Shown: positions 8,203 to 15,955, counted from the stretch's first letter. The stretch is 34,103 nucleotides of DNA from Hymenobacter sp. ISL-91 (GCF_018613725.1 NZ_JAGGPS010000007.1:1-34103); one strand, 5' to 3'. Made by a program: numbers and translations. The notes: generated from the sequence alone by a model not told the origin.

Positions 8203-8216
8203 TCCATCGTCACTCC

Positions 8217-9242
8217 CTACAGCCCAGCCAGCACCGTTTCCACCCGGGCCAGCATGGCATCGTCGATATCGAGGTGGGTTACGAAACGAATCAGCTGAGG
8301 GCCGAACGAGGTGGCCCGGATGCCGTGCTGCTCCAGGTGCGCCAGAAAATGCTCGGCGGGCATTGTATCGGCGAGGCGGAAGATGACGAGGTTGGTTTCG
8401 ACGGGCAGCACCTCCGTTACGTAGGGGCGCGCCGCCAGCGCCTCGGCCAGCTGCCGGGCGCGCCGGTGGTCGTCGGCGAGGCGCGCTACGTTGTGTTCGA
8501 GGGCATACAAGCCGGCCGCGGCCAGGTAGCCGGCCTGCCGCATGCCACCGCCCATCACCTTCCGAATACGCTTACACTTCTCGATGTAGGCCGCCGAACC
8601 CAGCAGCACCGAGCCCACCGGCGCGCCCAGGCCCTTGCTCAGGCACACCGAAATGGTATCGAACAGGCGGCCGTATTCGCGGCCGTCCTGGCCGGTGGCT
8701 ACCAGGGCATTGAATACCCGGGCTCCATCGAGGTGCAGGGGCAGGCGGTGGCGGCGGGCTACGTCGGCCAGGGCTTCCAGCTCGGGCAGGGCATAGCAGC
8801 TGCCGCCGCCGCGGTTGTGGGTGTTTTCAAGCGAAATCAGGCGCGTAATTGGGTAATGCACGTTTTCGGGGCGGATGGCGGCCTCCACCTGCGCGGCCGT
8901 CAGGCGGCCCCGGTCGCCGGGCAGCAGGGCCACCGAAGCGCCCGAATGGAAGGCAATGCCGCCCACTTCCCACAAGTAGATGTGCGACGTCTGCTCGCAG
9001 ATAACCTCGCTCATGGGTTCGGTATGGGCTTTGATGGCCACTTGGTTGGTCATCGTGCCCGAGGGGCAGAACAGGCCGGCTTCGAGGCCGAAGCGGGCGG
9101 CCGTTTCGGCCTCCAGGGCCCGCACGGTGGGGTCTTCGCCGTACACGTCGTCGCCGACCGGGGCCTGGAACATGGCCTCCAGCATGGCGGGCGTGGGGCG
9201 GGTAACGGTATCGGAGCGCAGGTCGGCGGTGGGGTGGGTCAT
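8217..9242 (-). CDS. ltaE: Low-specificity L-threonine aldolase
   Basis: This 341-residue, fold-type I PLP enzyme cleaves L-threonine or allo-threonine to glycine and acetaldehyde. It opens with the family hallmark DLRSDTVTRPT at residues 7-17 and GDDVYGEDPTV at about 30-40. The PLP lysine lies in SVCLSKGLGAPVGS near residue 200, and the LHLDGARVFNA block is present. The ATG at 9242 (MTHPTADLRSD) matches the usual N-terminus better than the longer frame from 9287, which would start at or upstream of its own -7 box at 9285-9292. It diverges from a small basic protein gene. Confidence 0.93.
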   Translation of the reverse strand: MTHPTADLRSDTVTRPTPAMLEAMFQAPVGDDVYGEDPTVRALEAETAARFGLEAGLFCPSGTMTNQVAIKAHTEPMSEVICEQTSHIYLWEVGGIAFHSGASVALLPGDRGRLTAAQVEAAIRPENVHYPITRLISLENTHNRGGGSCYALPELEALADVARRHRLPLHLDGARVFNALVATGQDGREYGRLFDTISVCLSKGLGAPVGSVLLGSAAYIEKCKRIRKVMGGGMRQAGYLAAAGLYALEHNVARLADDHRRARQLAEALAARPYVTEVLPVETNLVIFRLADTMPAEHFLAHLEQHGIRATSFGPQLIRFVTHLDIDDAMLARVETVLAGL

Positions 9243-9274
9243 GGCAGGTAGAAAAGGTAAAATCGGAGAAAGGT

Positions 9275-9305
9275 TTTCGGGTGTCAAATTTAGTCGTTAC
9301 TTTTG
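9275..9305 (+). promoter_or_regulatory. Promoter of the small basic protein gene
   Basis: TACTTTTG at 9298-9305 fits the -7 consensus TAnnTTTG. TTTC at 9275-9278 lies exactly 19 bp upstream, one base off TTTG. The same TTTC-N19 arrangement occurs before rpsA. It interleaves with the opposing ltaE promoter. Confidence 0.7.
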
Positions 9306-9313
9306 CCCCTCAA
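9285..9313 (-). promoter_or_regulatory. Promoter of the threonine aldolase gene
   Basis: On the minus strand, TAAATTTG (complement of 9285-9292) fits TAnnTTTG, with TTG (complement of 9311-9313) 18 bp upstream. It overlaps the divergent promoter 9275-9305. Confidence 0.6.
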
Positions 9314-9343
9314 TTACCGAAAGACTTAACCGACCCGGAAAAA

Positions 9344-9514
9344 ATGAGCGTTACCCGTCTGAAGCGGAAGCACCGCAAGAACATTGCCCGCGCCAACAAC
9401 AAGCAGCGCATCATCAAGCAACTCCTCCTGACCCCCGTTCTGAAGAACGTGGACCTCGACGAGCTGAAGTCGCGCTTCGGCCAGAGCGAAGCCAAAACCG
9501 AAGCCGCCGCCTAA
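9344..9514 (+). CDS. Small, very basic protein; possible ribosome-associated factor
   Basis: This 56-residue protein is strongly basic in its first half (MSVTRLKRKHRKNIARANNK). A helical middle with PVLKNVDLDELKSRFGQ and an alanine/glutamate tail follow. I do not recognise a named family with certainty. It is too short and differently built for S20, S21 or L34. The ATG at 9344 is preferred over the frame start at 9281 because the promoter -7 box (9298-9305) lies between them and the resulting N-terminus looks like an rRNA-binding tail. It has its own promoter and a strong terminator at 9575, as expected for a well-expressed monocistronic gene. A ribosomal role is inference. Confidence 0.75.
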   Translation: MSVTRLKRKHRKNIARANNKQRIIKQLLLTPVLKNVDLDELKSRFGQSEAKTEAAA

Positions 9515-9574
9515 TTCGCGCCGCCTCTGGCTGCCCGTATCCCGGTGTCGGTGGGTTTGCTAGCCAGCCTTTTC

Positions 9575-9609
9575 AAAGTGCCTCCTCTGTAGCAGAGGAG
9601 GCACTTTTT
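9575..9609. terminator. Intrinsic terminator
   Basis: AAAGTGCCTCCTCTG (9575-9589) pairs with CAGAGGAGGCACTTT (9593-9607) across a 3-nt loop, with a T-run at the end. It lies between the small basic protein gene and the convergent phosphoesterase gene, and the flanking A-run lets it act in both directions. Confidence 0.92.
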
Positions 9610-9646
9610 GGCTTATTGGTGTACTGCACAACAGCGCGTGCCGCCG

Positions 9647-10153
9647 TTATTGGCTCATGCCGCGCGGCCCCAGCTCTACAGCTTGCAGCTGTTGCACCTT
9701 GCCGGCTGCTACCTCGAACAGCAGCAGTGTACGCACTTTATGAAACCCGTGGCGGCCGGCCGCACCGGGGTTAAGGTGCAGTAGCTGGCGGGCTTTGTCG
9801 GGCATTACTTTGAGGATGTGCGAGTGGCCGCTGATAAACAGCCCCGGCCGGTGCTCCTCGACCAACGCCCGGCCGGCGGGGCTGTAGTGGCCGGGGTAGC
9901 CGCCAATGTGCGTCATGAGCACCCGCAGGCCCCCCAGCTCGAAGCTTTGCACCAGTGGCTGGGTCAGGCGCACGTCGCGGCCGTCGATGTTGCCGTACAC
10001 GCCCCGCAGTGGCGCCAGTTGCTCCAGCTGCTCTACTACGGCCGCGTTGCCAAAGTCGCCGGCGTGCCAGATTTCGTCGCAGCCGCGCAAATGGTGCAGA
10101 ATCCGGTCATCGAGGTAGCTGTGCGTGTCGGAGAGCAGGCCTATTTTTTTCAT
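9647..10153 (-). CDS. YfcE/MJ0936-like phosphodiesterase
   Basis: This 168-residue compact metallophosphoesterase has every metal-site motif: LLSDTHS at residues 6-12, HAGDFG near 30-35, GVYGNID near 51-57, MTHIGG near 80-85, and FISGHSHIL near 107-115. The YfcE class hydrolyses phosphodiesters in vitro; the natural substrate is unknown. The gene faces the small basic protein gene convergently and diverges from the Nudix gene at 10403. Confidence 0.92.
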   Translation of the reverse strand: MKKIGLLSDTHSYLDDRILHHLRGCDEIWHAGDFGNAAVVEQLEQLAPLRGVYGNIDGRDVRLTQPLVQSFELGGLRVLMTHIGGYPGHYSPAGRALVEEHRPGLFISGHSHILKVMPDKARQLLHLNPGAAGRHGFHKVRTLLLFEVAAGKVQQLQAVELGPRGMSQ

Positions 10154-10402
10154 GCAACGAAGAAAGGGCGAAAAGCCGGGATAGTGAAACGGGGTGTTTG
10201 CCAGATGCCAGCACTGGCTACGTGCCCGGCACCCTGGTTACCTGCTCCCCGGTCTCTTGCTGTTCAGTTCCCTGTCAGCCCAACCCAACCGGCTACTTCG
10301 CGTATCTTGCCCGGCCCGGGGCCTTTTCGTTTCCGGAGAAATATGCTGTGCTTTGCAGCCAGACGCTTTCGTTTTCACCCGCCTCCTGCTCACCCCGCCG
10401 AG

Positions 10403-11104
10403 ATGAACGTTTTCATCAACGACATTCCGCTGATAATTAAAAAAAACAGCGAAAAAATTTACAAGCACAAGTACGACCTGATTCTGAATCCGGAAGACGA
10501 ATTTTCGTCGAAGGACTTGGTTGGCGACGTACTGGTGCGCGACGTAACCGATGGGTTCGTTGACCGGCTGCTGCGGCTGATGGAGGTGAAGAAGCTCAAG
10601 AAGCTAACCTCGCTCACGCTGCTGGCCCGCAAGAAAAAGCGCCTCATTCTGCACCTCAAAGACCAGTTCCGCATTGTGAAAGCGGCCGGCGGACTGGTGG
10701 AAAAGGATGGTATGGTACTCATGATTTTCCGGCTGGGCAAATGGGATTTGCCCAAGGGTAAGCTCAAGCGCGACGAAGACCCGGCCCTGGGGGCGGTGCG
10801 TGAAGTGGAGGAGGAGTGCAATGTGAAGATTGAGTTGGGCGAGAAGCTGCCCAGCACCTGGCACTCTTACGCCTACAACGGCAACAAAATCCTCAAAAAA
10901 ACGAATTGGTATAGCATGCCTTGCCTCGACGATACGCTCATGAAGCCCCAGGCCGAGGAGTACATTGAGGAAGTACGTTGGATGACGCCCCAGGAGGCTT
11001 TGGCTGTGCTCGATAACTCGTATGCCAGCATTGCCTTAGTAGTGCGGCACTACCTGAGCAAGATGGCCGGCCAGACGTCGTCCAGCCCCGAAAAAACAGC
11101 TTAA
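10403..11104 (+). CDS. Nudix hydrolase with N-terminal extension
   Basis: This 233-residue protein has the Nudix box at residues 119-141: G119, E125, then REVEEEC, with the usual glycine replaced by cysteine. The preceding GGLVEKDGMVLMIFRLGKWDLPKGK is the standard Nudix strand and loop. An extra N-terminal domain of about 90 residues (MNVFINDIPLIIKKNSEKIY onwards) is not a known catalytic fold to me; Bacteroidota Nudix proteins with a similar extension are common. The ATG at 10403 was chosen because the frame upstream, open to 9818, is antisense to the phosphoesterase gene. It is followed after 23 nt by a lipoprotein gene, probably in one operon. The substrate is unknown. Confidence 0.88.
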   Translation: MNVFINDIPLIIKKNSEKIYKHKYDLILNPEDEFSSKDLVGDVLVRDVTDGFVDRLLRLMEVKKLKKLTSLTLLARKKKRLILHLKDQFRIVKAAGGLVEKDGMVLMIFRLGKWDLPKGKLKRDEDPALGAVREVEEECNVKIELGEKLPSTWHSYAYNGNKILKKTNWYSMPCLDDTLMKPQAEEYIEEVRWMTPQEALAVLDNSYASIALVVRHYLSKMAGQTSSSPEKTA

Positions 11105-11127
11105 CTCCAGCCTTAACTCTGTTTCTT

Positions 11128-11610
11128 ATGCGTTCTACTCTATACTTTGCTCTTGTCTTTCTGGCGGCTCTTGCCACTGCCTGCAGCGGCTCGCAGGTAG
11201 CGGGCGAAAAAAGCGCGCCTGCCACCGGTAGCCCCGAAACCGGCCGTAGCGCCTCCGTCGATGTACCATCCCTGATGGGCCGTAACATCGACCAGCTGCG
11301 CCGTACGCTGGGCGCCCCCAAAGAAACCCGCGAGCAGGAAATTGGTCTGGAGCCCACGGCCACTCAGATGAAGGCAACCCGGGGGAAGGACTGGATCAAT
11401 ACGTTTGAGCGCAACGGCACGACCCTGGTTGTAACCTTTGATGCCAGCACCCGCAAAGTGCGCGACATTGTGCTGCTCGGCAGCGACGAAGAGCAGCTGA
11501 TGCGCGAAGCCAACCTGAGCCTTACTTCGGCCGATTATCTGGTGTTGCCCGTTATGAGCCCGAACAACAGTACCGAACTCATTGGCATGCGCGTAGTAGC
11601 CCGGCGCTAA
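11128..11610 (+). CDS. Putative lipoprotein, function unknown
   Basis: This 160-residue protein begins with a lipoprotein signal: MRSTLYFALVFLAALATAC, lipidation at C19, with an acceptable though weak lipobox (ATAC after L). A 25-residue low-complexity linker follows. Then comes a small domain with SLMGRNIDQLRRTLGAPKE, which resembles the pattern of SmpA/OmlA-like and related small outer-membrane-associated folds. Similarity to a named family is not certain. It follows the Nudix gene by 23 nt and is closed by the terminator at 11644. Confidence 0.75.
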   Translation: MRSTLYFALVFLAALATACSGSQVAGEKSAPATGSPETGRSASVDVPSLMGRNIDQLRRTLGAPKETREQEIGLEPTATQMKATRGKDWINTFERNGTTLVVTFDASTRKVRDIVLLGSDEEQLMREANLSLTSADYLVLPVMSPNNSTELIGMRVVARR

Positions 11611-11643
11611 CGGGTAGCTCAGCTACTGCCAGCCAACAGAAAT

Positions 11644-11685
11644 GCCGCCGGATTTCTCTTGCAAAGGAGAGGTCCGGCGGCTTTT
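11644..11685. terminator. Intrinsic terminator
   Basis: GCCGCCGGA (11644-11652) pairs with TCCGGCGGC (11673-11681), followed by TTTT. An inner TCTCT/AGAGA-type helix extends the stem. It separates the lipoprotein gene from the convergent coaD. Confidence 0.85.
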
Positions 11686-11705
11686 ACGTTGGCTAATGGA
11701 TTGAT

Positions 11706-12170
11706 TTAACCCCCAGGCTTCGGGAGGGCGAAGGGCACGAAGTCGTCGACGTTTCCTCCGAAACGGTGTATTTCTCGGATAATGGTGCTGCTGATGGCAG
11801 CCAGGGTGGGGGAGGTGATGAGAAATACCGTTTCGAGGGCCGGGTTGAGGTGACGGTTGGCCTGGGCAATGGTATTCTCGTATTCGAAGTCGGTGGTGTT
11901 GCGCAGGCCGCGTAGCAAAAAATTGGCGTTTACCTCGCGGGCGAAGTCGGCCGTCAGGCCCTGGTACTCCCGCACCGACACCCGCGGCTCGTCCTGGAAA
12001 ACATCCTCTATCATGCCAATCATCTGCTCTACGGGCAGGTAGCGCTGCTTGCTGCTGTTGTTGCCGATGGCAATAATGACTTTATCAAACAGGGCCGTAC
12101 CCCGCCGCACCACATCGAGGTGCCCGTTGGTAAACGGGTCGAAAGAGCCGGGAAACAGGGCAATACGCAT
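11706..12170 (-). CDS. coaD: Pantetheine-phosphate adenylyltransferase
   Basis: This 154-residue protein is full length for CoaD, which transfers AMP from ATP to 4'-phosphopantetheine, the penultimate step of coenzyme A synthesis. The nucleotidyltransferase motif GSFDPFTNGHLDV lies at residues 8-20, with the catalytic histidine in NGH. RGLRNTTDFEYE (about 88-99) and ISSTIIREI (about 125-133) are the substrate loops. The order on the minus strand is Nudix - DUF3822 - coaD, with gaps of 89 and 97 nt. In many Bacteroidota rsmD lies beside coaD; here it is absent. Confidence 0.97.
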   Translation of the reverse strand: MRIALFPGSFDPFTNGHLDVVRRGTALFDKVIIAIGNNSSKQRYLPVEQMIGMIEDVFQDEPRVSVREYQGLTADFAREVNANFLLRGLRNTTDFEYENTIAQANRHLNPALETVFLITSPTLAAISSTIIREIHRFGGNVDDFVPFALPKPGG

Positions 12171-12267
12171 GGGGCGGGAAAATGAGGTGTTGGGGTTCAG
12201 AACGGAAAAAGGAGCCGCCGGTGCAGACAGCGCGTTGAGCGTACCAATTCACGGCTAGCGGGTGCAG

Positions 12268-13152
12268 CTACTCGCAGAGGTGCAGGGCAAATAGCTCGAA
12301 GTAGCGGTACTCGAACAGGTCGTTGAGGCGGTAGCTGTAGGCCAGGTCGAAGGGCCGGTTGCCGAAGCGCAGATGGCGGATGTACTTGCGCAGAATGGTG
12401 AACAGTTCCGAGTCGTGCATCAGGTCGCCCCAGATAACAACCGGGTCCTGGTCGGGGTCGAGCTGCAGCTCCTGCATCACCAGAATAACGTAATAGATCA
12501 GGTCTTCGGGCGTGCTGAAGGGATACACGTTGCAGAGCCGCGGCTGCTTGCCCTGCATCACCAGTATCGTTAGCTGGCCGGGGCCAATGCTGAGGTAGAT
12601 GCGGCTGGGCCCGTTGGCTTCGCTCTGCTGCGCCACACCCTGCAGCAGGGCGCTGGTGCGGTGCACCAGCCGGCCGGCGGGGTAACTCTGCCCAAACCAG
12701 CTGGTCAATTCCCGCTCGGCCGCAAACAAGCTCACAATGTCCAGCCCGCCATGGGCGTAGGCATGTACCGACTCGTGTTCGGAGCTAAGGGCATGATGCA
12801 GGCCCAGGTAGGTAGCCTCGTCGCCGGGTCGGAACAGGGCGGCAGGAAGTAGTGTGAAAGCCCGGTTATGCACGGCCAGCCGCACCCGGTGCCAGCCGCT
12901 ACGGCCCAGCAGGTCGTGCTCGGCGGCCAGCGCCGCCAGTTGCTGCGCATAGCTGACCCCGGCTTCGGGGGCAGTATACTCTTCCAGCATCAGAAACTTG
13001 TTGCGCCGCGCATCGGCCACGCCCAGGCGCAGGCCGGCCGGTCCGGCCGTGATATACAGGTTGTAGGCGGCCAGCTGCTCGGGGTCCAGCGTTTCGTCGC
13101 GCAGGCGGTGCAGGGCCGCCGGGGCCAGAGAAGCAGGAGCAGAAGTTGACAT
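12268..13152 (-). CDS. DUF3822 family protein
   Basis: This 294-residue cytoplasmic protein belongs to the Bacteroidota DUF3822 family, recognised from the overall pattern: an ASKHA-like actin/hexokinase-type fold with repeated beta-sheet blocks, such as NLYITAGPAGLRLGVADA near the start and RIYLSIGPGQLTILVMQG in the second half. The C-terminus FEYRYFELFALHLCE is also characteristic. The ATG at 13152 (MSTSAPAS) is preferred; the frame allows a start 13 codons earlier at 13191. Its function is unknown. Its usual company is rsmD and coaD, and here coaD follows directly. Confidence 0.82.
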   Translation of the reverse strand: MSTSAPASLAPAALHRLRDETLDPEQLAAYNLYITAGPAGLRLGVADARRNKFLMLEEYTAPEAGVSYAQQLAALAAEHDLLGRSGWHRVRLAVHNRAFTLLPAALFRPGDEATYLGLHHALSSEHESVHAYAHGGLDIVSLFAAERELTSWFGQSYPAGRLVHRTSALLQGVAQQSEANGPSRIYLSIGPGQLTILVMQGKQPRLCNVYPFSTPEDLIYYVILVMQELQLDPDQDPVVIWGDLMHDSELFTILRKYIRHLRFGNRPFDLAYSYRLNDLFEYRYFELFALHLCE

Positions 13153-13241
13153 GGGCAGCAGTGGGAGAGAGGGTAAACTATATAGAGCCAACGCACCCGT
13201 CAGGCCGCGTTCCAGCCTTTAAAGGTACAAAGGGCCGGGTT

Positions 13242-13748
13242 TTACTGAAACCGGATTTGCGGAATGAACACGTCGTCGGAGCTGATGAGGTCGCGCAGTA
13301 CCGGATGCACCTGCCGGGGCAGCAGCTGCCCTAGCTGCCGCGGACTCACGAACTCCAGCTGTGTAAGTAGCTGCTCGTCGGGGTCGTGCTCGGGGTCGTG
13401 GCCGAGGTGGGGCAGGGCACTGGCATCGAGGGGCTGCACCTCAAAAAATAGCTCTAGCGCCTGCAAACCCGGCCCCTGGTACTCGTGCAGGTGCAGAAAG
13501 CGCCCCACCGTTACGCGCAGGCCGGTTTCTTCCGCAAACTCGCGTTGCAGGCACTCACGCAGCGTTTCGCCAAACTGCCAGCCCCCGCCCGGCGGCGACC
13601 AGAACGGCAGCCCATCGGGCAGCAGGCCGCGGTGGGCCGTGAGCAGCAGGGCGCCCTCGCGTACCAGCAGGCCGCACACCCGCACCCGGGCCCGGCCGGC
13701 GTAGGCCGCCAGCAGTTCGGTGGGCGGTACAGTTGAAAGAGCATCCAT
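13242..13748 (-). CDS. Nudix hydrolase
   Basis: This 168-residue enzyme has a canonical Nudix box at residues 55-77 (G55, E61, R69-E70, E73-E74, G76). The flanking VRVCGLLVREGALLLTAHR and WSPPGGGW are typical of the MutT/ADP-ribose-pyrophosphatase group, but the substrate cannot be assigned. The start ATG at 13748 lies only 7 nt from a minus-strand -7 box (13756-13763), so the message may be leaderless. It is divergent from the thioesterase gene. Confidence 0.9.
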   Translation of the reverse strand: MDALSTVPPTELLAAYAGRARVRVCGLLVREGALLLTAHRGLLPDGLPFWSPPGGGWQFGETLRECLQREFAEETGLRVTVGRFLHLHEYQGPGLQALELFFEVQPLDASALPHLGHDPEHDPDEQLLTQLEFVSPRQLGQLLPRQVHPVLRDLISSDDVFIPQIRFQ

Positions 13749-13755
13749 GAGCGCG

Positions 13756-13763
13756 CAAAGCTA
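13756..13763 (-). promoter_or_regulatory. -7 box directly before the Nudix start codon
   Basis: The complement reads TAGCTTTG, an exact TAnnTTTG. Its downstream edge is 7 nt from the ATG, so transcription would start at or within a few bases of the start codon. Confidence 0.5.
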
Positions 13764-13862
13764 CAGTATGAAGCAGTAACGCGTTCGGCAGCTCGATATT
13801 TCGTTTGTCAGCTTCCCAAAATGATGCGCCTCAAGCGCGTCGAAAGCCCCAACTTTGCGCCC

Positions 13863-14306
13863 ATGACATCATTCCCCGATTCTTCCGCCGAGCCCCTCGA
13901 AGCCCTGCAAGCCCGCATCCGCCGCAAGCTGGTGCGCCAGCACTTCATGCACCACATCGGCGCCGACCTCACCCTGATTGAGCCCGGCCGCGTGGAGGCC
14001 GAGTTGCTGCTCAAAAAGCAGCACCAGCAGCACACCGGCTTCGCCCACGGCGGCCTGGTAGCCACGATGGCCGATTTGGTGGCCGGCTTTGCGGCCGTTA
14101 CGCTGGTGCCCGAGGGCACGGGCGTGGTCACGGTCGAGCTCAAAACCAGCTACCTGCACCCCGGTGTGGGCCAGCGCCTGCGGGCTGTGGGCTGGGTGCT
14201 GAAAGCCGGCCGCCGCCTGCATTTCTGCGAGTCGGAGGTCTGGTGCGACGATAAGTTGATTGCCAAAGCCACCGCCACAATGGCCGTTATCGAGCCGGTT
14301 AGTTGA
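13863..14306 (+). CDS. PaaI-type hotdog thioesterase
   Basis: This 147-residue hotdog-fold enzyme should hydrolyse acyl-CoA thioesters. The family signature is HTGFAHGGLVATMADLVAGFA, with HGG at residues 62-64 and the probable catalytic D71. The following VTVELKTSYLHPG block is the usual substrate-tunnel strand. The ATG at 13863 is preferred over the one at 13821: a -7-like CAACTTTG (13850-13857, one mismatch) ends 5 nt before it, and the first 14 codons add nothing conserved. Its stop codon overlaps the first arm of the inverted repeat 14305-14384. Confidence 0.88.
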   Translation: MTSFPDSSAEPLEALQARIRRKLVRQHFMHHIGADLTLIEPGRVEAELLLKKQHQQHTGFAHGGLVATMADLVAGFAAVTLVPEGTGVVTVELKTSYLHPGVGQRLRAVGWVLKAGRRLHFCESEVWCDDKLIAKATATMAVIEPVS

Positions 14307-14384
14307 GCTACAAGCGGCAAGCCACAAGCTACAAGCTGATGGTTGAACGTCAGCTTGCGGCTTGTAGCTTGCCGCTTGTAGCTC
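14305..14384. repeat. AGCTACAAGC-type inverted repeat overlapping a stop codon
   Basis: Arms 14305-14337 and 14352-14384 match over 30 of 33 nt, with a 14-nt loop. Each arm is built from repeated ACAAGC/GGCAAGC steps, as in the related element at 6677-6742. The left arm starts at the second base of the thioesterase stop codon TGA, and the right arm ends 10 nt before the helicase promoter box. Confidence 0.85.
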
Positions 14385-14394
14385 AAAGATGGGG

Positions 14395-14402
14395 TATCTT
14401 TG
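14395..14402 (+). promoter_or_regulatory. -7 box directly before the helicase start codon
   Basis: TATCTTTG is an exact -7 match and ends 6 nt before the ATG at 14409, which suggests a leaderless message. No -33 TTG lies at the ideal distance; TTG at 14376-14378, inside the repeat arm, is 16 bp upstream. Confidence 0.5.
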
Positions 14403-14408
14403 TAGAGT

Positions 14409-15833
14409 ATGCTAAGTGTCAGAACTCCATCCGTCCGCGACTATTTTCCCTTCGAGCCCACCCAGGACCAGGCCGCCTTGTTTCAGCAGCTCGATGGGTT
14501 TTTGAAGGATGATTTACCGGGCCGCAAGGCATTTGTGCTGCGGGGCTACGCCGGTACCGGCAAAACCACCGTGGTAAGCGCCCTCGTGCAGTGGCTACAC
14601 CAGATGGGCCGCAAATACGTGCTGATGGCCCCCACGGGCCGCGCCGCCAAAGTTATGGGCACCTACTCGGGCGTAGCCGCCAGCACCATTCACAAAAAAA
14701 TATACCGTCAGACCAGTGGCCAGCCGGCCCAGGGCCTCACGTTTCAGCGCCAGCCCAACCGCGCCCAGGACACGCTCTTCATCGTTGATGAGGCCTCGAT
14801 GATTTCCGATGAGAAGGCCTTCGGCTCGACCGGCCTGCTCGACGATTTGATGAGCTACGTGTTTGAAAAAACGTCGAACCGCCTGCTGCTCATCGGCGAC
14901 ACGGCCCAGCTGCCGCCGGTGGGCCAGCTGCTCAGCCCCGCCCTCGACCCCGACCTGCTGCGCGACCGGTTCCGGGCCGAAGTGGGTTCGGTGGAGCTGC
15001 GCCAGGTGATGCGCCAGGCCGAAAAGTCGGGTATTTTGATGAATGCCACCGTGCTGCGTGAGGAGCTGCGCCAAGCTGAGCCCAACATTCAGTTCTTCAC
15101 CAAAGGCTACCCCGATATCTTTTCGATGGGCACCGACAAGCTCGAAGATGGCCTACGCTGGGCTTACAAGCACTTCGGCTACGAGAACAGCACCATCATC
15201 TGCCGCTCCAACAAAAACGCCAACCAGTACAACCAGTACATCCGCCGTATCCTGTTCGAGGCCGAAGACGAGATTGAGTCGGGCGACTACCTGATGGTGG
15301 TGCGCAACAACTACTACTGGCTCCCGCGCGACTCCGACATCGGCTTCCTAGCTAACGGCGACTTCGTGCAGGTGGTCAAAATCATCCGGCTCACCGAGGA
15401 GTTCGGCTTCCGCTTTGCCGACGCCCGCGTGCGCCTCGTCGATTATCCCGACGAGCCCGACCTGGAGGTAAAGCTGCTGCTCGACACGCTGCACACCGAA
15501 AGCCCCGGCCTGCCCGCCGACCGCAACAAGGCCCTCTATGAGGCCGTTAGCGAAGATTACAACCACCTCACCACCAAGAAAGAAAAAAGTGCCGCCCTGC
15601 GCAAAGACCCGTTCCTGAACGCGCTGCAAGTGAAGTTCGCCTACGCCCTTACCTGTCACAAGGCTCAGGGCGGCCAGTGGCAGGCCGTATTCGTCGACCA
15701 CGGCTACCTGAAGGAGGATATGGTGAACTCCGAGTTTGCCCGCTGGCTTTACACGGCCGTTACCCGCTCCTCAGAAAAGCTGTTCCTGCTTAATTTCAAC
15801 CAGAAGCTGCTCGGCGACCCGGCCGAAGAGTAG
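14409..15833 (+). CDS. RecD-like ATP-dependent DNA helicase (SF1B)
   Basis: This 474-residue superfamily 1 helicase is compact, without the RecD N-terminal domain. Motif I is GYAGTGKTT at residues 46-54, motif Ia is APTGRAAKVM at about 74-83, motif II is FIVDEASM at 124-131, and motif III is GDTAQLPPVG at about 160-169. The C-terminal UvrD_C_2 part has FAYALTCHKAQGGQW and LYTAVTRSSEKLFL (motifs V/VI). It probably unwinds DNA 5' to 3' in repair or replication restart. The start MLSVRTPSVRDYF fits Bacteroidota homologues as I know them. A leaderless start is likely from the promoter position. Confidence 0.92.
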   Translation: MLSVRTPSVRDYFPFEPTQDQAALFQQLDGFLKDDLPGRKAFVLRGYAGTGKTTVVSALVQWLHQMGRKYVLMAPTGRAAKVMGTYSGVAASTIHKKIYRQTSGQPAQGLTFQRQPNRAQDTLFIVDEASMISDEKAFGSTGLLDDLMSYVFEKTSNRLLLIGDTAQLPPVGQLLSPALDPDLLRDRFRAEVGSVELRQVMRQAEKSGILMNATVLREELRQAEPNIQFFTKGYPDIFSMGTDKLEDGLRWAYKHFGYENSTIICRSNKNANQYNQYIRRILFEAEDEIESGDYLMVVRNNYYWLPRDSDIGFLANGDFVQVVKIIRLTEEFGFRFADARVRLVDYPDEPDLEVKLLLDTLHTESPGLPADRNKALYEAVSEDYNHLTTKKEKSAALRKDPFLNALQVKFAYALTCHKAQGGQWQAVFVDHGYLKEDMVNSEFARWLYTAVTRSSEKLFLLNFNQKLLGDPAEE

Positions 15834-15955
15834 CGCAAGCCATTACTAGGGCTGATGTGGCTCGGGCAGACAGGTCGAAAAGCTGGCCCGAAACTTGGCG
15901 GGCGAATTGGAGTGGAATTTTTCGTACTTTCAACTGTCATTTACCTATTTGCCTT

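Noticed and set aside
9344..9514. Assignment of the small basic protein as ribosomal protein S20
   Set aside because: S20 is about 80-90 residues with a different start pattern; the similarity is only in charge.
9818..10402. Upstream extension of the Nudix frame
   Set aside because: It runs antisense through the YfcE-like gene; the conserved Nudix protein begins at 10403.
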